Positions 47,385-55,711 of a DNA stretch of 61,166 bases are shown here, in pieces (position 1 is the stretch's first letter; each line of letters starts with the position of its first letter). A program made the translations under genes and the position numbers. The DNA comes from an uncultured Oscillospiraceae bacterium (GTDB lineage Bacteria > Bacillota > Clostridia > Oscillospirales > Acutalibacteraceae): positions 1 to 61,166 of the forward strand of contig CAJUSM010000006.1 of assembly GCA_910588935.1 (NCBI GenBank), read 5' to 3'. The notes under the pieces were generated by a model, which was given only the letters and a program-made list of their open reading frames with translations, made no database searches and was not told where the DNA came from.

Positions 47385-47549
47385 TAGGGCTTGTTTGAAA
47401 ATAGAGGAAATGACGGAATTTTGACCAGAAGCGGTCAGCTTCAAGGAGAAAACCGCAAGTAATACTTGCGTATTACGAGGATTTTCGACGCAGAAGATGG
47501 TTGCTTCTGGGTAAAAAGACGGCGTTTTCGATTTTTCAAACAAGCCCTA
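47385..47549 (-). repeat. MITE-like element, copy B (165 bp, TA-flanked)
   Basis: TA-GGGCTTGTTTGAAAA ends in inverted orientation. Reverse-complemented, it differs from copy C at one base by my reading (C versus T near 47434). It carries the same GTAATAC-gcaa-GTATTAC hairpin. It separates the LacI gene from the isomerase gene and is only eight bases from the lacI stop. Confidence 0.85.
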
Positions 47550-47557
47550 GGGTCATC

Positions 47558-48565
47558 CTACCCCTTGTTCCGGTCTTTTACGCTCTCCCGTTCCACAAAT
47601 TTTCCCAGCACCTGCAGCTTTGTTCTGCAGGCCCCCTCTCCCTTTGCGGCCTCCAGCAGCCGCCGCACCCCCTGGCGGCCCATCTCCTCTTTAGGCACCT
47701 GAACCGTGGTTAGGGCTGGGTAGGAAATGGCCCCGTAGGGCAAATCGTCAAAGCCGATTACAGAGATATCCTCTGGCACCCGGTACCCCTTTTCCTGAAG
47801 GGCCCGCATGGCTCCCAGGGCGATCATATCGTTATCCGCAAAAAAGGCTGTAGGCAGGGCGGGGGCGGTTTCCAGGACGGCGGCCATATCCTGGCAGGCC
47901 CCGGGTATGGTGGGGGTTAGAGAAAAGCAGAAGTCGGGGGATAGAACCAGGCCCGCGGCCTCCAGGGCCTGGACCAGGCCGGCCTCCCGGCGTAAAAAGT
48001 TTTGAATGCGCAGGCTTCCCTTTAGGTAGCCGATTTCCCTGTGCCCCATGCGCGCCAAATATTTGCCTGCCTGGCAGGCGGCGTGGGTGTTGCCAATCAG
48101 CACGGCGTCCAGGTCCGCCTCCTCAAACCAGTTATCCAGCACCACAAGGGGAGAAAGGGCGCTTTCAAAAGGGCGAATATCCTCTGGCTCCATTTCGGTG
48201 GCCAGCAGCAAGAGCCCGCAGTTGGGGGCGGTAAGCAGCTGGTCCAGCTGTGCTTGAAAGTCAGGGGCCTGGCGGTCCAGGCTGCACACCAGGGTTTCCA
48301 GGCCGGCGGCCCGGCTCTCTTGCTCTACGCCGTTGATCAGGGCAGTGAAAAAGGGGGTGTCTGCCACCACCATGCCGGAATTTTTGTAGATGACCAGCTT
48401 AATATGCTGAATTCCATGGGGGAGGAGATAGCCGGTTTCCATGGCAACCTGAAAAATCCGCTGGGCGGTCTCCTTGCTGACGCCCCGCTTGTTGTTCAGG
48501 GCATTGGACACCGTGGCAATGGAGAACCCGGTGATCTCGCTGATTTTTTTAATGTTCACTTTCAT
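47558..48565 (-). CDS. LacI-family transcriptional regulator
   Basis: 335 residues. The helix-turn-helix is ISEITGFSIATVSNALNNKR at about 7-26, the hinge follows, and the periplasmic-binding-like domain (about 60-330) has FFADNDMIALGAMRALQEKG and IGFDDLPYGAISYPALTTV. It should repress the isomerase-transketolase-kinase-glycosidase operon until a sugar ligand binds (inference). It has its own promoter at 48658-48686. AAGGAGG precedes the ATG at 48565. The operator was not identified; repeat B lies between it and the operon it would control. Confidence 0.92.
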   Translation of the reverse strand: MKVNIKKISEITGFSIATVSNALNNKRGVSKETAQRIFQVAMETGYLLPHGIQHIKLVIYKNSGMVVADTPFFTALINGVEQESRAAGLETLVCSLDRQAPDFQAQLDQLLTAPNCGLLLLATEMEPEDIRPFESALSPLVVLDNWFEEADLDAVLIGNTHAACQAGKYLARMGHREIGYLKGSLRIQNFLRREAGLVQALEAAGLVLSPDFCFSLTPTIPGACQDMAAVLETAPALPTAFFADNDMIALGAMRALQEKGYRVPEDISVIGFDDLPYGAISYPALTTVQVPKEEMGRQGVRRLLEAAKGEGACRTKLQVLGKFVERESVKDRNKG

Positions 48566-48996
48566 GGGGGCAAAGCCTCCTTTTTCTTGACGGGTTTAGG
48601 GAAGGGGGGCAGCTTAAATTTTTACATCGGATTTTTAGATGAATTTAGGCTGATTTCAGTATACTCTGGAAAGTCTCGGAAGTCAATTTGCGTATTGTCC
48701 AAATTTTTGGGAAATATTTTAGAGGTCATTTCCAGTTTTGTAAAGCGGCAGAGGTGCGCGTGTTGATCTAGAGGTGTAATAATATAAAATATTATCTTAA
48801 ATTTTACAAAAAGACCGCTGCCGCGTTGAACCCCGGCTGGCAAGGGGGCTTCTGGCGAAGTCCCGGATTTCTTTGGGGAAAGCCTTTATTTTTTCCACAA
48901 TCTGCCGACTAATATAGTATAGGCAATACGGTACTTAAAATTGCGCGGTGTTGCCTTGTATGGGCTGTTTGCAGCGCTGAAAGAGGAGGAATCGAA
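48566..48996. other. Divergent interval between lacI and the EF-hand gene
   Basis: 431 bp. It contains the lacI promoter, an AT-rich hairpin ATAATAT-aaa-ATATTAT near 48778-48794 that could be an operator, and on the plus side a TATAGT near 48915 without a good -35. The AT-rich part is well below the GC of the genes. Confidence 0.5.
48658..48686 (-). promoter_or_regulatory. lacI promoter
   Basis: On the minus strand TTGACT, 17 bp, TATACT, with a leader of about 85 bases. Confidence 0.7.
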
Positions 48997-50193
48997 ATGA
49001 AAATCGCCGACAGCACCGTGTCTATGGCCTCCACCCGGTACTATAAATCGGTAACAGAGCTCACCACCGCTACGGTAGACCGCTTTCATCACGAGGGCGG
49101 AACCGATACCTATGTCACCGCCGCCCACTCCCGCGCCACCCATATAGAGGCTTCTGGCCAGGCCTCTGTATTTTCTCAGGCCGGCAATTTAGAGCAGGTG
49201 GAAGAGGGAAAGCCCAAAAAGACCCTTTCTTTGGCCAACCGGGACCCGGAGCGCCGGCCTGCGGCCGCCCCTGCCCAGGACTGGCTCAGCCAGGTGCAGG
49301 ACAGCATAGACCGAGACCCCAAGGTTCAAATGCTGCGAAAGATGATGGAGCTGCTGGAGCGCGTTACAGGCCGCCGGTTCCGCAGCGGCTTTGAGAGCGG
49401 CTCTAAGGGCTTTGGGGCAAAGGCCGGCTTTTCCTATCAGGCCGGCATGGCAAGCTATCAGCAAACCGCTGCCCTTTTTGCCGGGGAGAGCTTTGGCCTG
49501 GAAAGCGGCGGCTCTCAGGGGGTAAACGGCTACTGGACCCGGCAGACGGTGCAGTCTGGCTTTGTGCGGGGAGAAGAGCATACCGCCTTTTCCTCTGTGG
49601 GCACAGTGGTTACCGCCGACGGCCGGACCATTAATTTTGGCCTAAACCTGGAGATGTCCCGGGAGTTTGAGGCTGCCTTTGCCGTGGCCACCAAGGAGGA
49701 GGTCTTTACCGATCCTCTGGTAATTAACCTGGACACCGACGCCGCGGCCCTCTCTGATGTAAGCTTTTACTTTGACCTGGACTGCGACGGCGCCGAGGAG
49801 GAGATTTCTACCCTGGACTGGGGCAGCGGGTTTTTGGCCCTAGACCGAAACGGAGACGGGAAAATTAACGACGGCTCTGAGCTTTTCGGCGCGAAAACCG
49901 GAGACGGCTTTGGCGAGCTGGCCCAGCACGACACAGATGGAAACGGCTGGATAGACGAAAACGACGAGATATTTTCCAAGCTTTCGGTGTGGACCAAGTG
50001 CGGCGATGGAGAGGGAAAGCTTCTCTCTTTGGCCGAGGCCGGCGTAGGGGCAATCTTTTTGGGAAACCAGGGCACCCAGTTTGGGCTGGCGGATTCTGCC
50101 GGTAGCGAACAGGGGGTTGTGCGCAGCACAGGGGTATACCTAAAGGAGAACGGCCAGGCTGGCACCATACAGCATGTGGATTTTAAGGCGTAA
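48997..50193 (+). CDS. EF-hand calcium-binding protein of unknown function
   Basis: 398 residues. The N-terminus (MKIADSTVSMASTRYYKSVT) is not a signal peptide. Residues about 90-240 are a region I do not recognise. The C-terminal part has three EF-hand-like loops: DLDCDGAEEEIS at 260, DRNGDGKINDGSE at 283 and DTDGNGWIDENDE at 312, with DFYFDLD-type preceding strands. The same loop series with SELFG and a following VWTK is common near the C-terminus of RTX-type and other secreted calcium-binding proteins. Secretion by a non-classical route is possible but unproven. AGGAGGAATCG is the SD for ATG 48997. A terminator follows. Confidence 0.8.
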   Translation: MKIADSTVSMASTRYYKSVTELTTATVDRFHHEGGTDTYVTAAHSRATHIEASGQASVFSQAGNLEQVEEGKPKKTLSLANRDPERRPAAAPAQDWLSQVQDSIDRDPKVQMLRKMMELLERVTGRRFRSGFESGSKGFGAKAGFSYQAGMASYQQTAALFAGESFGLESGGSQGVNGYWTRQTVQSGFVRGEEHTAFSSVGTVVTADGRTINFGLNLEMSREFEAAFAVATKEEVFTDPLVINLDTDAAALSDVSFYFDLDCDGAEEEISTLDWGSGFLALDRNGDGKINDGSELFGAKTGDGFGELAQHDTDGNGWIDENDEIFSKLSVWTKCGDGEGKLLSLAEAGVGAIFLGNQGTQFGLADSAGSEQGVVRSTGVYLKENGQAGTIQHVDFKA

Positions 50194-50246
50194 GGCGAAA
50201 CAAGGCTATACCAGGGCCCAGCCCTAGGCGCCCCGAAAAAAAGAAG

Positions 50247-50284
50247 ACAGGCCGAAACGGGTTTCCCGTCTCGGCCTGTTTTTA
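50247..50284. terminator. Bidirectional terminator between the EF-hand gene and trxB
   Basis: ACAGGCCGA-A-ACGGG, ttt, CCCGT-C-TCGGCCTGT, then TTTTATT. The trxB stop codon lies within its T run. Confidence 0.85.
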
Positions 50285-51202
50285 TTGGTTCAAATATTCC
50301 TCTGCGGCCTGGGCTGCAGAGGCCCCGTCCGCGGCGGCGGTAATAATCTGCCGCAAGCTCTTTTTCCGCAGGTCCCCCGCGGCGAACACCCCAGGCACGT
50401 TGGTCTTGGTGTCTTCCCCCGCCAGCACATAGCCGGCTTCGTCCAGATCCACCTGGCCGCGGAACAGCCCGGTTTCTGGCACTTGGCCCACCGCGATAAA
50501 CACCCCGGCGCACTCCAGCTCTTGGGCCTGGCCGGTTATTTTGTTTGTTACGGTAAGCCCGGTTAGGGCAGTGTCCCCCAGCAGCCCGGTAACCTGGCTG
50601 TTCCAGAGGAACTCCACGTTTCCCGCCTGCTCCATTTTTGCCAGCTGGGTTTTAGGGGCCCGCAGCTGGTCCCGGCGGTGGATAAGGTAGACCTTTTGGC
50701 AGATTCGGGCAAGGTAGAGCGCGTCGGCGGCAGCGGTGTTGCCCCCGCCCACCACCGCTACGGTTTTGCCCCGGTAGAACATGCCGTCGCAGGTGGCGCA
50801 GTAAGAGACGCCCCTGCCCCGCAGGGCGGTTTCCCTTGGCAGGCCCAGCTCTCGGGGAGCCGCGCCGGTGGCGAGCACCAGGGTTTTTCCCTGAAAAACC
50901 GCCTTTTTTGTGCGGGCAATTTTCGTTTCGCCAGCCAGCTCCAGCCCTGTTACCTCTGCCAGCTTGGTGGCGGCGCCAAAATGCTCTGCCCCTTCTTTCA
51001 TCTTCATGGCCAGGTCAAAGCCCTGAATTCCCTCTGGGAACCCAGGGTAATTCTCTACCAGGTCGGTGGTGCCCATCTGCCCCCCAGGGGCAAGCTTTTC
51101 CAGCACCAGGGCGGAAAAGCCCGCCCGGGCAGCGTACAGGGCGGCAGTGTAGCCCGCCGGGCCCCCGCCCACAATGAGCATATCATACATCTGGTTTTCC
51201 AC
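50282..51202 (-). CDS. trxB: Thioredoxin reductase
   Basis: 306 residues. This FAD enzyme reduces thioredoxin with NADPH. The FAD loop is VGGGPAGYTAALYAARAG, the redox disulfide is Cys135-Ala-Thr-Cys138, and the NADPH loop is VVGGGNTAAADALYLA. The C-terminal GVFAAGDLRKKSLRQIITAA is standard. The ATG at 51202 lies two bases after the trxA stop. Some clostridial relatives use ferredoxin; the intact NADPH loop argues for NADPH here, but HRRDQLRAP deserves checking for that. Confidence 0.94.
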   Translation of the reverse strand: MENQMYDMLIVGGGPAGYTAALYAARAGFSALVLEKLAPGGQMGTTDLVENYPGFPEGIQGFDLAMKMKEGAEHFGAATKLAEVTGLELAGETKIARTKKAVFQGKTLVLATGAAPRELGLPRETALRGRGVSYCATCDGMFYRGKTVAVVGGGNTAAADALYLARICQKVYLIHRRDQLRAPKTQLAKMEQAGNVEFLWNSQVTGLLGDTALTGLTVTNKITGQAQELECAGVFIAVGQVPETGLFRGQVDLDEAGYVLAGEDTKTNVPGVFAAGDLRKKSLRQIITAAADGASAAQAAEEYLNQ

Positions 51203-51204
51203 GA

Positions 51205-51513
51205 TTAAACCAGCTCCTCCAGGGCCTCTTTGTTCTGCAGGCCCACCAGGGTTTCTGCCACCTGGCCGTTTTTAAACAGAATGGCGGTGGGAATGCTCAT
51301 AACCCCGTAGCGGCTGGCCAGCTCGGGCTGCTCGTCCACGTTTACCTTGCCAACCTTTATGGCGCCGGCGTTTTCCTCCGCGAATTCATCCACAATGGGG
51401 GAGAACATCCGGCAGGGGCCGCACCAGGGCGCCCAAAAATCTACCAGCACAGGGGTGGAGGAGGACAGGGCCTCCTGGTCGAAATTGTCTTTGGTTAAAG
51501 TTAGTACAGACAT
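51205..51513 (-). CDS. trxA: Thioredoxin
   Basis: 102 residues. It reduces protein disulfides. The active site WCGPC is at 30-34, followed by the cis-Pro segment GVMSIPTAILF. Length and motifs are those of a normal cytoplasmic thioredoxin. AAGGAGG lies before the ATG at 51513, and frames reaching further upstream are rejected because they lack an SD and look random. It leads the trxA-trxB operon. Confidence 0.95.
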   Translation of the reverse strand: MSVLTLTKDNFDQEALSSSTPVLVDFWAPWCGPCRMFSPIVDEFAEENAGAIKVGKVNVDEQPELASRYGVMSIPTAILFKNGQVAETLVGLQNKEALEELV

Positions 51514-51650
51514 GGTTTTGTTCCTCCTTGGTTTTATATAAGCCGTCATGTATTGGGAGCACAGGGGGAAACAACTTCCCTGTTTCCCGCCACTGGCGGA
51601 AAGGGCCTGGGCTTTTCCCTCTTTGTATAGTATCGGCCTGGGCACAGGGA

Positions 51651-52367
51651 TTATGCCAGGCCCGCGAATTCCATAAAGTCGGCAAAACTGCCCTTGCCTG
51701 CCGGCTGTACCTCTTCTGCGTTCCCGTTCAGGCAGTCTGTGACCAAATAGGCCTGTATCCCTGCCTTTTGGGCTGGCAGCACGTCCTCTTGGGTATCGTT
51801 GCCCACCATGAGGCATTCTCCTGGCTGTTTTCCCAGCTTTTTCAAGATTTGGGTGTAGTAGGCGGGGTTTGGCTTGGAGTACGAGGAATTTTCGTAGGTG
51901 CTTACCAGGGCAAAATCCTCTGGGGCCAGCCCCAGCCAGCTTAGGCGGGTGGCTACCCCCACAGCGGGGAACAGGGGATTGGTGGCCAAAACCACCTGCC
52001 GCCCCTGGGCCTTTAGGCCCTCTACCGCCTGCTTGGCCTGGGGGTTCTCCCAGGTGGCGGAGCGGGCCCCGTGAAACTCGTTGGCGTAAAAGCTTTGGAA
52101 CACCGGGCGCATTTCCAGCACCCGCTCTCCCAGCTCTCTGGCAAAAACCGGCCAAAACCGGGCTTCGTTAGGCGCGGAGCCATTGTTGGCCACCATGGCC
52201 TTGGTGCCCTGCCACACAGCGGCGGCCAGGGCTTTGGGGTTGTAGCCATAGGGGGCGGCCTTTTGGGCCAGCAGGGCAAAGTAGGTGTTGGTAAAGCGTT
52301 CCAGGTCCATGGGCAGCAGGGTGCCGTCCAGGTCGAACAGTATGGTGGTAATGTTTGTATGGATCAA
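51651..52367 (-). CDS. HAD-superfamily hydrolase
   Basis: 238 residues. Motif I is LFDLDGTLL, motif II is VLATNPLF, motif III Lys is in YSKPNPAYY and motif IV is MVGNDTQEDVLP. The start is TTG at 52367, chosen for AGGAGG seven bases upstream. It is the last gene of the glpA-type operon, 25 bases after DUF1667. A phosphoglycolate- or glycerol-3-phosphate-phosphatase role would fit the context but is an inference. No other domain is attached. Confidence 0.87.
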   Translation of the reverse strand: MIHTNITTILFDLDGTLLPMDLERFTNTYFALLAQKAAPYGYNPKALAAAVWQGTKAMVANNGSAPNEARFWPVFARELGERVLEMRPVFQSFYANEFHGARSATWENPQAKQAVEGLKAQGRQVVLATNPLFPAVGVATRLSWLGLAPEDFALVSTYENSSYSKPNPAYYTQILKKLGKQPGECLMVGNDTQEDVLPAQKAGIQAYLVTDCLNGNAEEVQPAGKGSFADFMEFAGLA

Positions 52368-52392
52368 GCGGTTTCCTCCTGGGTCTCAGTAT

Positions 52393-52764
52393 TTACTCTC
52401 CGTCCTTTGTGGCGATTACATCCACCCCTGTGCCCGCCACGTTGGCAATCAGCACATCTCCCATTTTAACCGGGGCCTTTGCCGCCGCTTTCCGGATCTC
52501 CTCCATGCAGGGGAAAATTTTATCCTTGGGAATGTCCTCCCGGGTGCGCACAGAAACCACCGGCGCTTTTCCCCCAATCAGCCGCAGGGTAGAGGTGACA
52601 GTCCGGGTGGGGGCGGTTACCTCTTTTCGGCCGTATTCCTCTCCCCGGCGGCAGGTGTTCCCGGTAATGCCCAGCACCTGGCCGGCGCTGTTCAGCTCTA
52701 CCCGCAAAGGGCAGCCTAAGGGGCAGCTGATGCAGGTGAGCTCCCTTACTGTGTTTTCTGCCAT
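52393..52764 (-). CDS. DUF1667 protein (small cysteine-rich subunit)
   Basis: 123 residues. The N-terminus ELTCISCPLGCPLRVELN plus a fourth Cys in GNTCRRGEEYG resembles a metal or 2Fe-2S site (CXXCPXGCX20C). The C-terminal part VLIANVAGTGVDVIAT is conserved in the family. DUF1667 genes follow glpA- and glpB-like genes in many anaerobes, so it is probably the electron-transfer subunit of that dehydrogenase, in place of GlpC. It overlaps the previous gene by 19 bases. Confidence 0.88.
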   Translation of the reverse strand: MAENTVRELTCISCPLGCPLRVELNSAGQVLGITGNTCRRGEEYGRKEVTAPTRTVTSTLRLIGGKAPVVSVRTREDIPKDKIFPCMEEIRKAAAKAPVKMGDVLIANVAGTGVDVIATKDGE

Positions 52765-54047
52765 TCCAAGCCCTCCTCTTCTCCGGCAAAAATCGTGATT
52801 GGCCCGGCCTTTCCCTTTAGCCAGTCCTTTTTCAGCACCAGCTGTTCCATCTCTCCAGGGGCCATTACAGGCCGCTTTTTCCGCAGCACTTCCTGGCCTG
52901 CCACAGCCACGGTTACCAGCCCCTTGCGGATATTTCTGCCTACCCGAAACCGGACAGTGAGGGTTTCGCCCATTCGGGCTGGGTCCGCCTTGCTGGGCAC
53001 TGTGTACCGTACCGCCCCCTTAGGGACCAGCGCCAGGCCGCCCTGGGCAGGGGGATGGCCCTCTCTTACAAACCGGGCCGCGTTTTTTCCGGCCTGGGCC
53101 GCCTCTTCAGAGACATAATCCACCAAATCGTGGACATGGAGCACATTGCCGCAGGCAAATACCCCGGGAATGCTGGTTTCCAGGCTCTCGTTTACCACAG
53201 GGCCCCCGGTTGCCGGGGCCAGCTCCACCCCCACGGCCTTGGAGAGCTCGTTTTCCGGCAGCAGGCCCACCGAGAGAAGGAGGGTATCGCAGTCAAAATC
53301 CTCCTCTGTGCCTGGAATGGGCTTCATGGCTTCATCCACCTGGGCAATGGTAACCCCGGTAAGCCGCTCTTTGCCCCGAATATCCACCACGGTGTGGCTG
53401 AGCCGCAGGGGGATGGCGTAATCCTCCAGGCACTGAACAATGTTCCGCTTTAGCCCCCCGGAATAGGGCTGGATTTCCGCCACGCAGAGCACCTTGGCCC
53501 CTTCCAGGGTCATGCGCCTGGCCATAATCAGCCCAATGTCCCCGCTGCCCAAAATAACCGCCCGCCTGCCTGGAAGGTAGCCCTCCAGGTTGACCAGGCG
53601 CTGGGCGGCGCCGGCAGAGAAAATCCCCGCGGGGCGGGTGCCGGGGATGTTGAGGGCCCCCCGGGGCCGCTCCCGGCAGCCCATGGCCAGCACCACCGCT
53701 TTGGCCTTGGTAACCAGCAGGCCGTCCTGGCGGCTGACAGAGGTTACCGCCAAGGCCTCCCCCTGGCGCTCCAGGTCCACCACCGTGGTGCTGAGCAGGT
53801 GGGGGATGGCCAGCTCTTGGGCCCGCCGGATAAACCGGGCGGCGTACTCAGGGCCGGTAAGCTCCTCCTGAAAGGTGTGCAGGCCAAAGCCGTTGTGGAT
53901 GCACTGGTTTAGGATGCCCCCCAGCTCCTTTTCCCGCTCCAAAACCAGCACGTCTTCCACCCCGGCCTCCCGGGCGGCAATGGCGGCAGCCAGGCCCGCC
54001 GGGCCGCCGCCGATTACCACAATATCGTGGGTAACGCCTTTCTCCAT
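52746..54047 (-). CDS. FAD-dependent oxidoreductase (GlpB-like subunit)
   Basis: 433 residues. The FAD loop is IVVIGGGPAGLAAAIAAREA, the second dinucleotide motif is AVILGSGDIGLIMARRMTLE, and GVFACGNVLHVHDLVDYVSE is typical. The C-terminal 90 residues form a small extra domain. It is a member of the pyridine-nucleotide-disulfide oxidoreductase group rather than true GlpB, and it likely passes electrons from the GlpA-like subunit to NAD or quinone. It starts immediately after the glpA stop with no gap. AGGAGGAAACC lies before the ATG at 54047. Confidence 0.85.
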   Translation of the reverse strand: MEKGVTHDIVVIGGGPAGLAAAIAAREAGVEDVLVLEREKELGGILNQCIHNGFGLHTFQEELTGPEYAARFIRRAQELAIPHLLSTTVVDLERQGEALAVTSVSRQDGLLVTKAKAVVLAMGCRERPRGALNIPGTRPAGIFSAGAAQRLVNLEGYLPGRRAVILGSGDIGLIMARRMTLEGAKVLCVAEIQPYSGGLKRNIVQCLEDYAIPLRLSHTVVDIRGKERLTGVTIAQVDEAMKPIPGTEEDFDCDTLLLSVGLLPENELSKAVGVELAPATGGPVVNESLETSIPGVFACGNVLHVHDLVDYVSEEAAQAGKNAARFVREGHPPAQGGLALVPKGAVRYTVPSKADPARMGETLTVRFRVGRNIRKGLVTVAVAGQEVLRKKRPVMAPGEMEQLVLKKDWLKGKAGPITIFAGEEEGLEWQKTQ

Positions 54048-55487
54048 TCAGGTTTCCTCCTTCCGGGTTTTTTCCACCACAATTTGAGAATGAATGCCGC
54101 TTTTTCTGATTTCCGTGAGATCCTTCCCCAGCTCCTGGGCTAAAATCTCCATTACCCGGGGGGAGCAAAAGCCGCTTTGGCACCGGCCCATTCCTGCCCG
54201 GGTGCGGCGCTTTACCCCGTCCAGGGTTTTGGCGGGGATTACACTGTGCAGGGCGTCTAGAATCTCCCCTTGGGAGACCTCTTCGCACCGGCAGACAATG
54301 TTGCCGTACAGGGGATTTTTCTCAATCAGCCTGCTTCGGGCCTCCCGGTCCATGCCGGCCAAATGGGGGACCGCCTGGCGCAGCGGGGAAAAATCGGGAT
54401 TTTTTGCCAGGCCCAGGTATTCCGCCGCCAGGTTTCCCACATATTCCCCAATGGCCGGGGCGCTGCTTAGGCCAGGAGACTCAATGCCCGCGGCTTCGAA
54501 AAAGCCGGGGGCGCTTTGGCCTAAAATAAAGTCATCCCCTGCCGGGTGGGCCCGCAGGCCCGCAAAGGAGGTGATAACCTGGCGCATGGGAATATTTTTA
54601 ACCCCCCAGCCTCCCTTTTCTCCCACCTCGGCCAGGCCCTGGGCTGTGGTGGCGGTGGTTTCCGGGTCCTCCACATCGGCGGCGGTGGGGCCAACCAGCA
54701 GGTTGCCATGAACCGTGGGGCTGACAAGCACCCCCTTGCCCAGGCGGCCGGGCAGCTGGAAAATGGTGCGGGACACATGGCTGCCGGCGGTTTTATCCAG
54801 CAAACAGTATTCCCCTTTTCGGGGCAGAATTTCTATGTTGTCCCCGCAGGCCATGTGGTGGAACAGCCCCGCGTAAACCCCGGCGGCGTTAATAACCGCC
54901 CGGGCGAAAAGCTCGCCCTGGCTGGTAACAAGCCGCCAGCCCTCAGGGGCCCGCTCCAAAGCCTCTACTTGGGTGTGAAAGGAAAACTCCACCCCATTGA
55001 TGGCGGCGCTTTCGCCCAGGCCCAGGGTGAGCTCAAAGGGGCATACAATGCCGGAGGTTTCTGCCAGCAAGGCCCCGGCTACGGTTTCTGTAAGGTTTGG
55101 CTCCAGGGCCCGGGCCTGGTCTCCGGTAAGCAGAGAGAGGCCGGGCACGCCGTTTTCCAGGCCCCGGCGGTACAGGGCTTCCAGCTTGGGCAGGTCCCCG
55201 GCGCTTAGGCACACCACCAAAGCCCCTGCCCGGCGAAAGGGGATATCCAGCTCCTGGGCCAGGCGGTCCATCATGGCGTTGCCGGCAACGTTCATTTTGG
55301 CTTTCCAGGTGCCGGGCTCCGCGTCGAAGCCAGCGTGGATAATGGCGGAATTGGCCTTGCTGGTGCCTTCGCACACATCCAGGGCCCGCTCTGCCACCAA
55401 AAAGCGGCCATGGTACCGGGAGAGCTGGCGGGCAATGGCGCAGCCGGAGACCCCCGCGCCAATGACCACCGCGTCATATTGTTTCAT
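54048..55487 (-). CDS. glpA: Anaerobic glycerol-3-phosphate dehydrogenase-like FAD protein
   Basis: 479 residues. The DAO-type FAD domain begins YDAVVIGAGVSGCAIARQLS and has GTSKANSAIIHAGFDAEPGT. The C-terminal BFD-like 2Fe-2S domain has IVCRCEEVSQGEI and GRCQSGFCSPRV. This is the GlpA layout: it oxidises glycerol-3-phosphate to dihydroxyacetone phosphate. No glpK or glpF is in the window, so the link to glycerol is by family only. It leads a four-gene operon. The ATG at 55487 is preceded by AAAGGAAT. Confidence 0.88.
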   Translation of the reverse strand: MKQYDAVVIGAGVSGCAIARQLSRYHGRFLVAERALDVCEGTSKANSAIIHAGFDAEPGTWKAKMNVAGNAMMDRLAQELDIPFRRAGALVVCLSAGDLPKLEALYRRGLENGVPGLSLLTGDQARALEPNLTETVAGALLAETSGIVCPFELTLGLGESAAINGVEFSFHTQVEALERAPEGWRLVTSQGELFARAVINAAGVYAGLFHHMACGDNIEILPRKGEYCLLDKTAGSHVSRTIFQLPGRLGKGVLVSPTVHGNLLVGPTAADVEDPETTATTAQGLAEVGEKGGWGVKNIPMRQVITSFAGLRAHPAGDDFILGQSAPGFFEAAGIESPGLSSAPAIGEYVGNLAAEYLGLAKNPDFSPLRQAVPHLAGMDREARSRLIEKNPLYGNIVCRCEEVSQGEILDALHSVIPAKTLDGVKRRTRAGMGRCQSGFCSPRVMEILAQELGKDLTEIRKSGIHSQIVVEKTRKEET

Positions 55488-55592
55488 AATAGATTCCTTT
55501 CTTCATTCAAAAAGCAGTGAAATCTTCCCTTTTTCATCAGGCTGGGTTTTGGGGGGAAGAAGCGTTCTTGGCCCTGCCTCTTTTTCTCCTAT

Positions 55593-55621
55593 AATATAGC
55601 ATAAACACTTTTTTTCCGCAA
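55593..55621 (-). promoter_or_regulatory. glpA operon promoter
   Basis: On the minus strand TTGCGG, 17 bp, TATATT, about 105 bp before the ATG. It is back to back with the xylB promoter. Confidence 0.55.
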
Positions 55622-55635
55622 GCCCAAAACTGTGC

Positions 55636-55664
55636 TTGACAGGCCCGGCGAAATGGTGGAAAAT
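55636..55664 (+). promoter_or_regulatory. xylB promoter
   Basis: TTGACA, 17 bp, GAAAAT (weak -10). The -35 boxes of this and the glpA promoter are 14 bp apart, so the two may interfere. Confidence 0.45.
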
Positions 55665-55711
55665 AGGAGCGGAACCAAATGAATCCCCCAAAAAAGGAGC
55701 TGTGAGCAATT

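Noticed and set aside
47349..47543. Upstream extension of the isomerase gene through repeat B
   Set aside because: The added residues are translated from the repeat. A TTG with a good SD at 47348 gives the family-like N-terminus.
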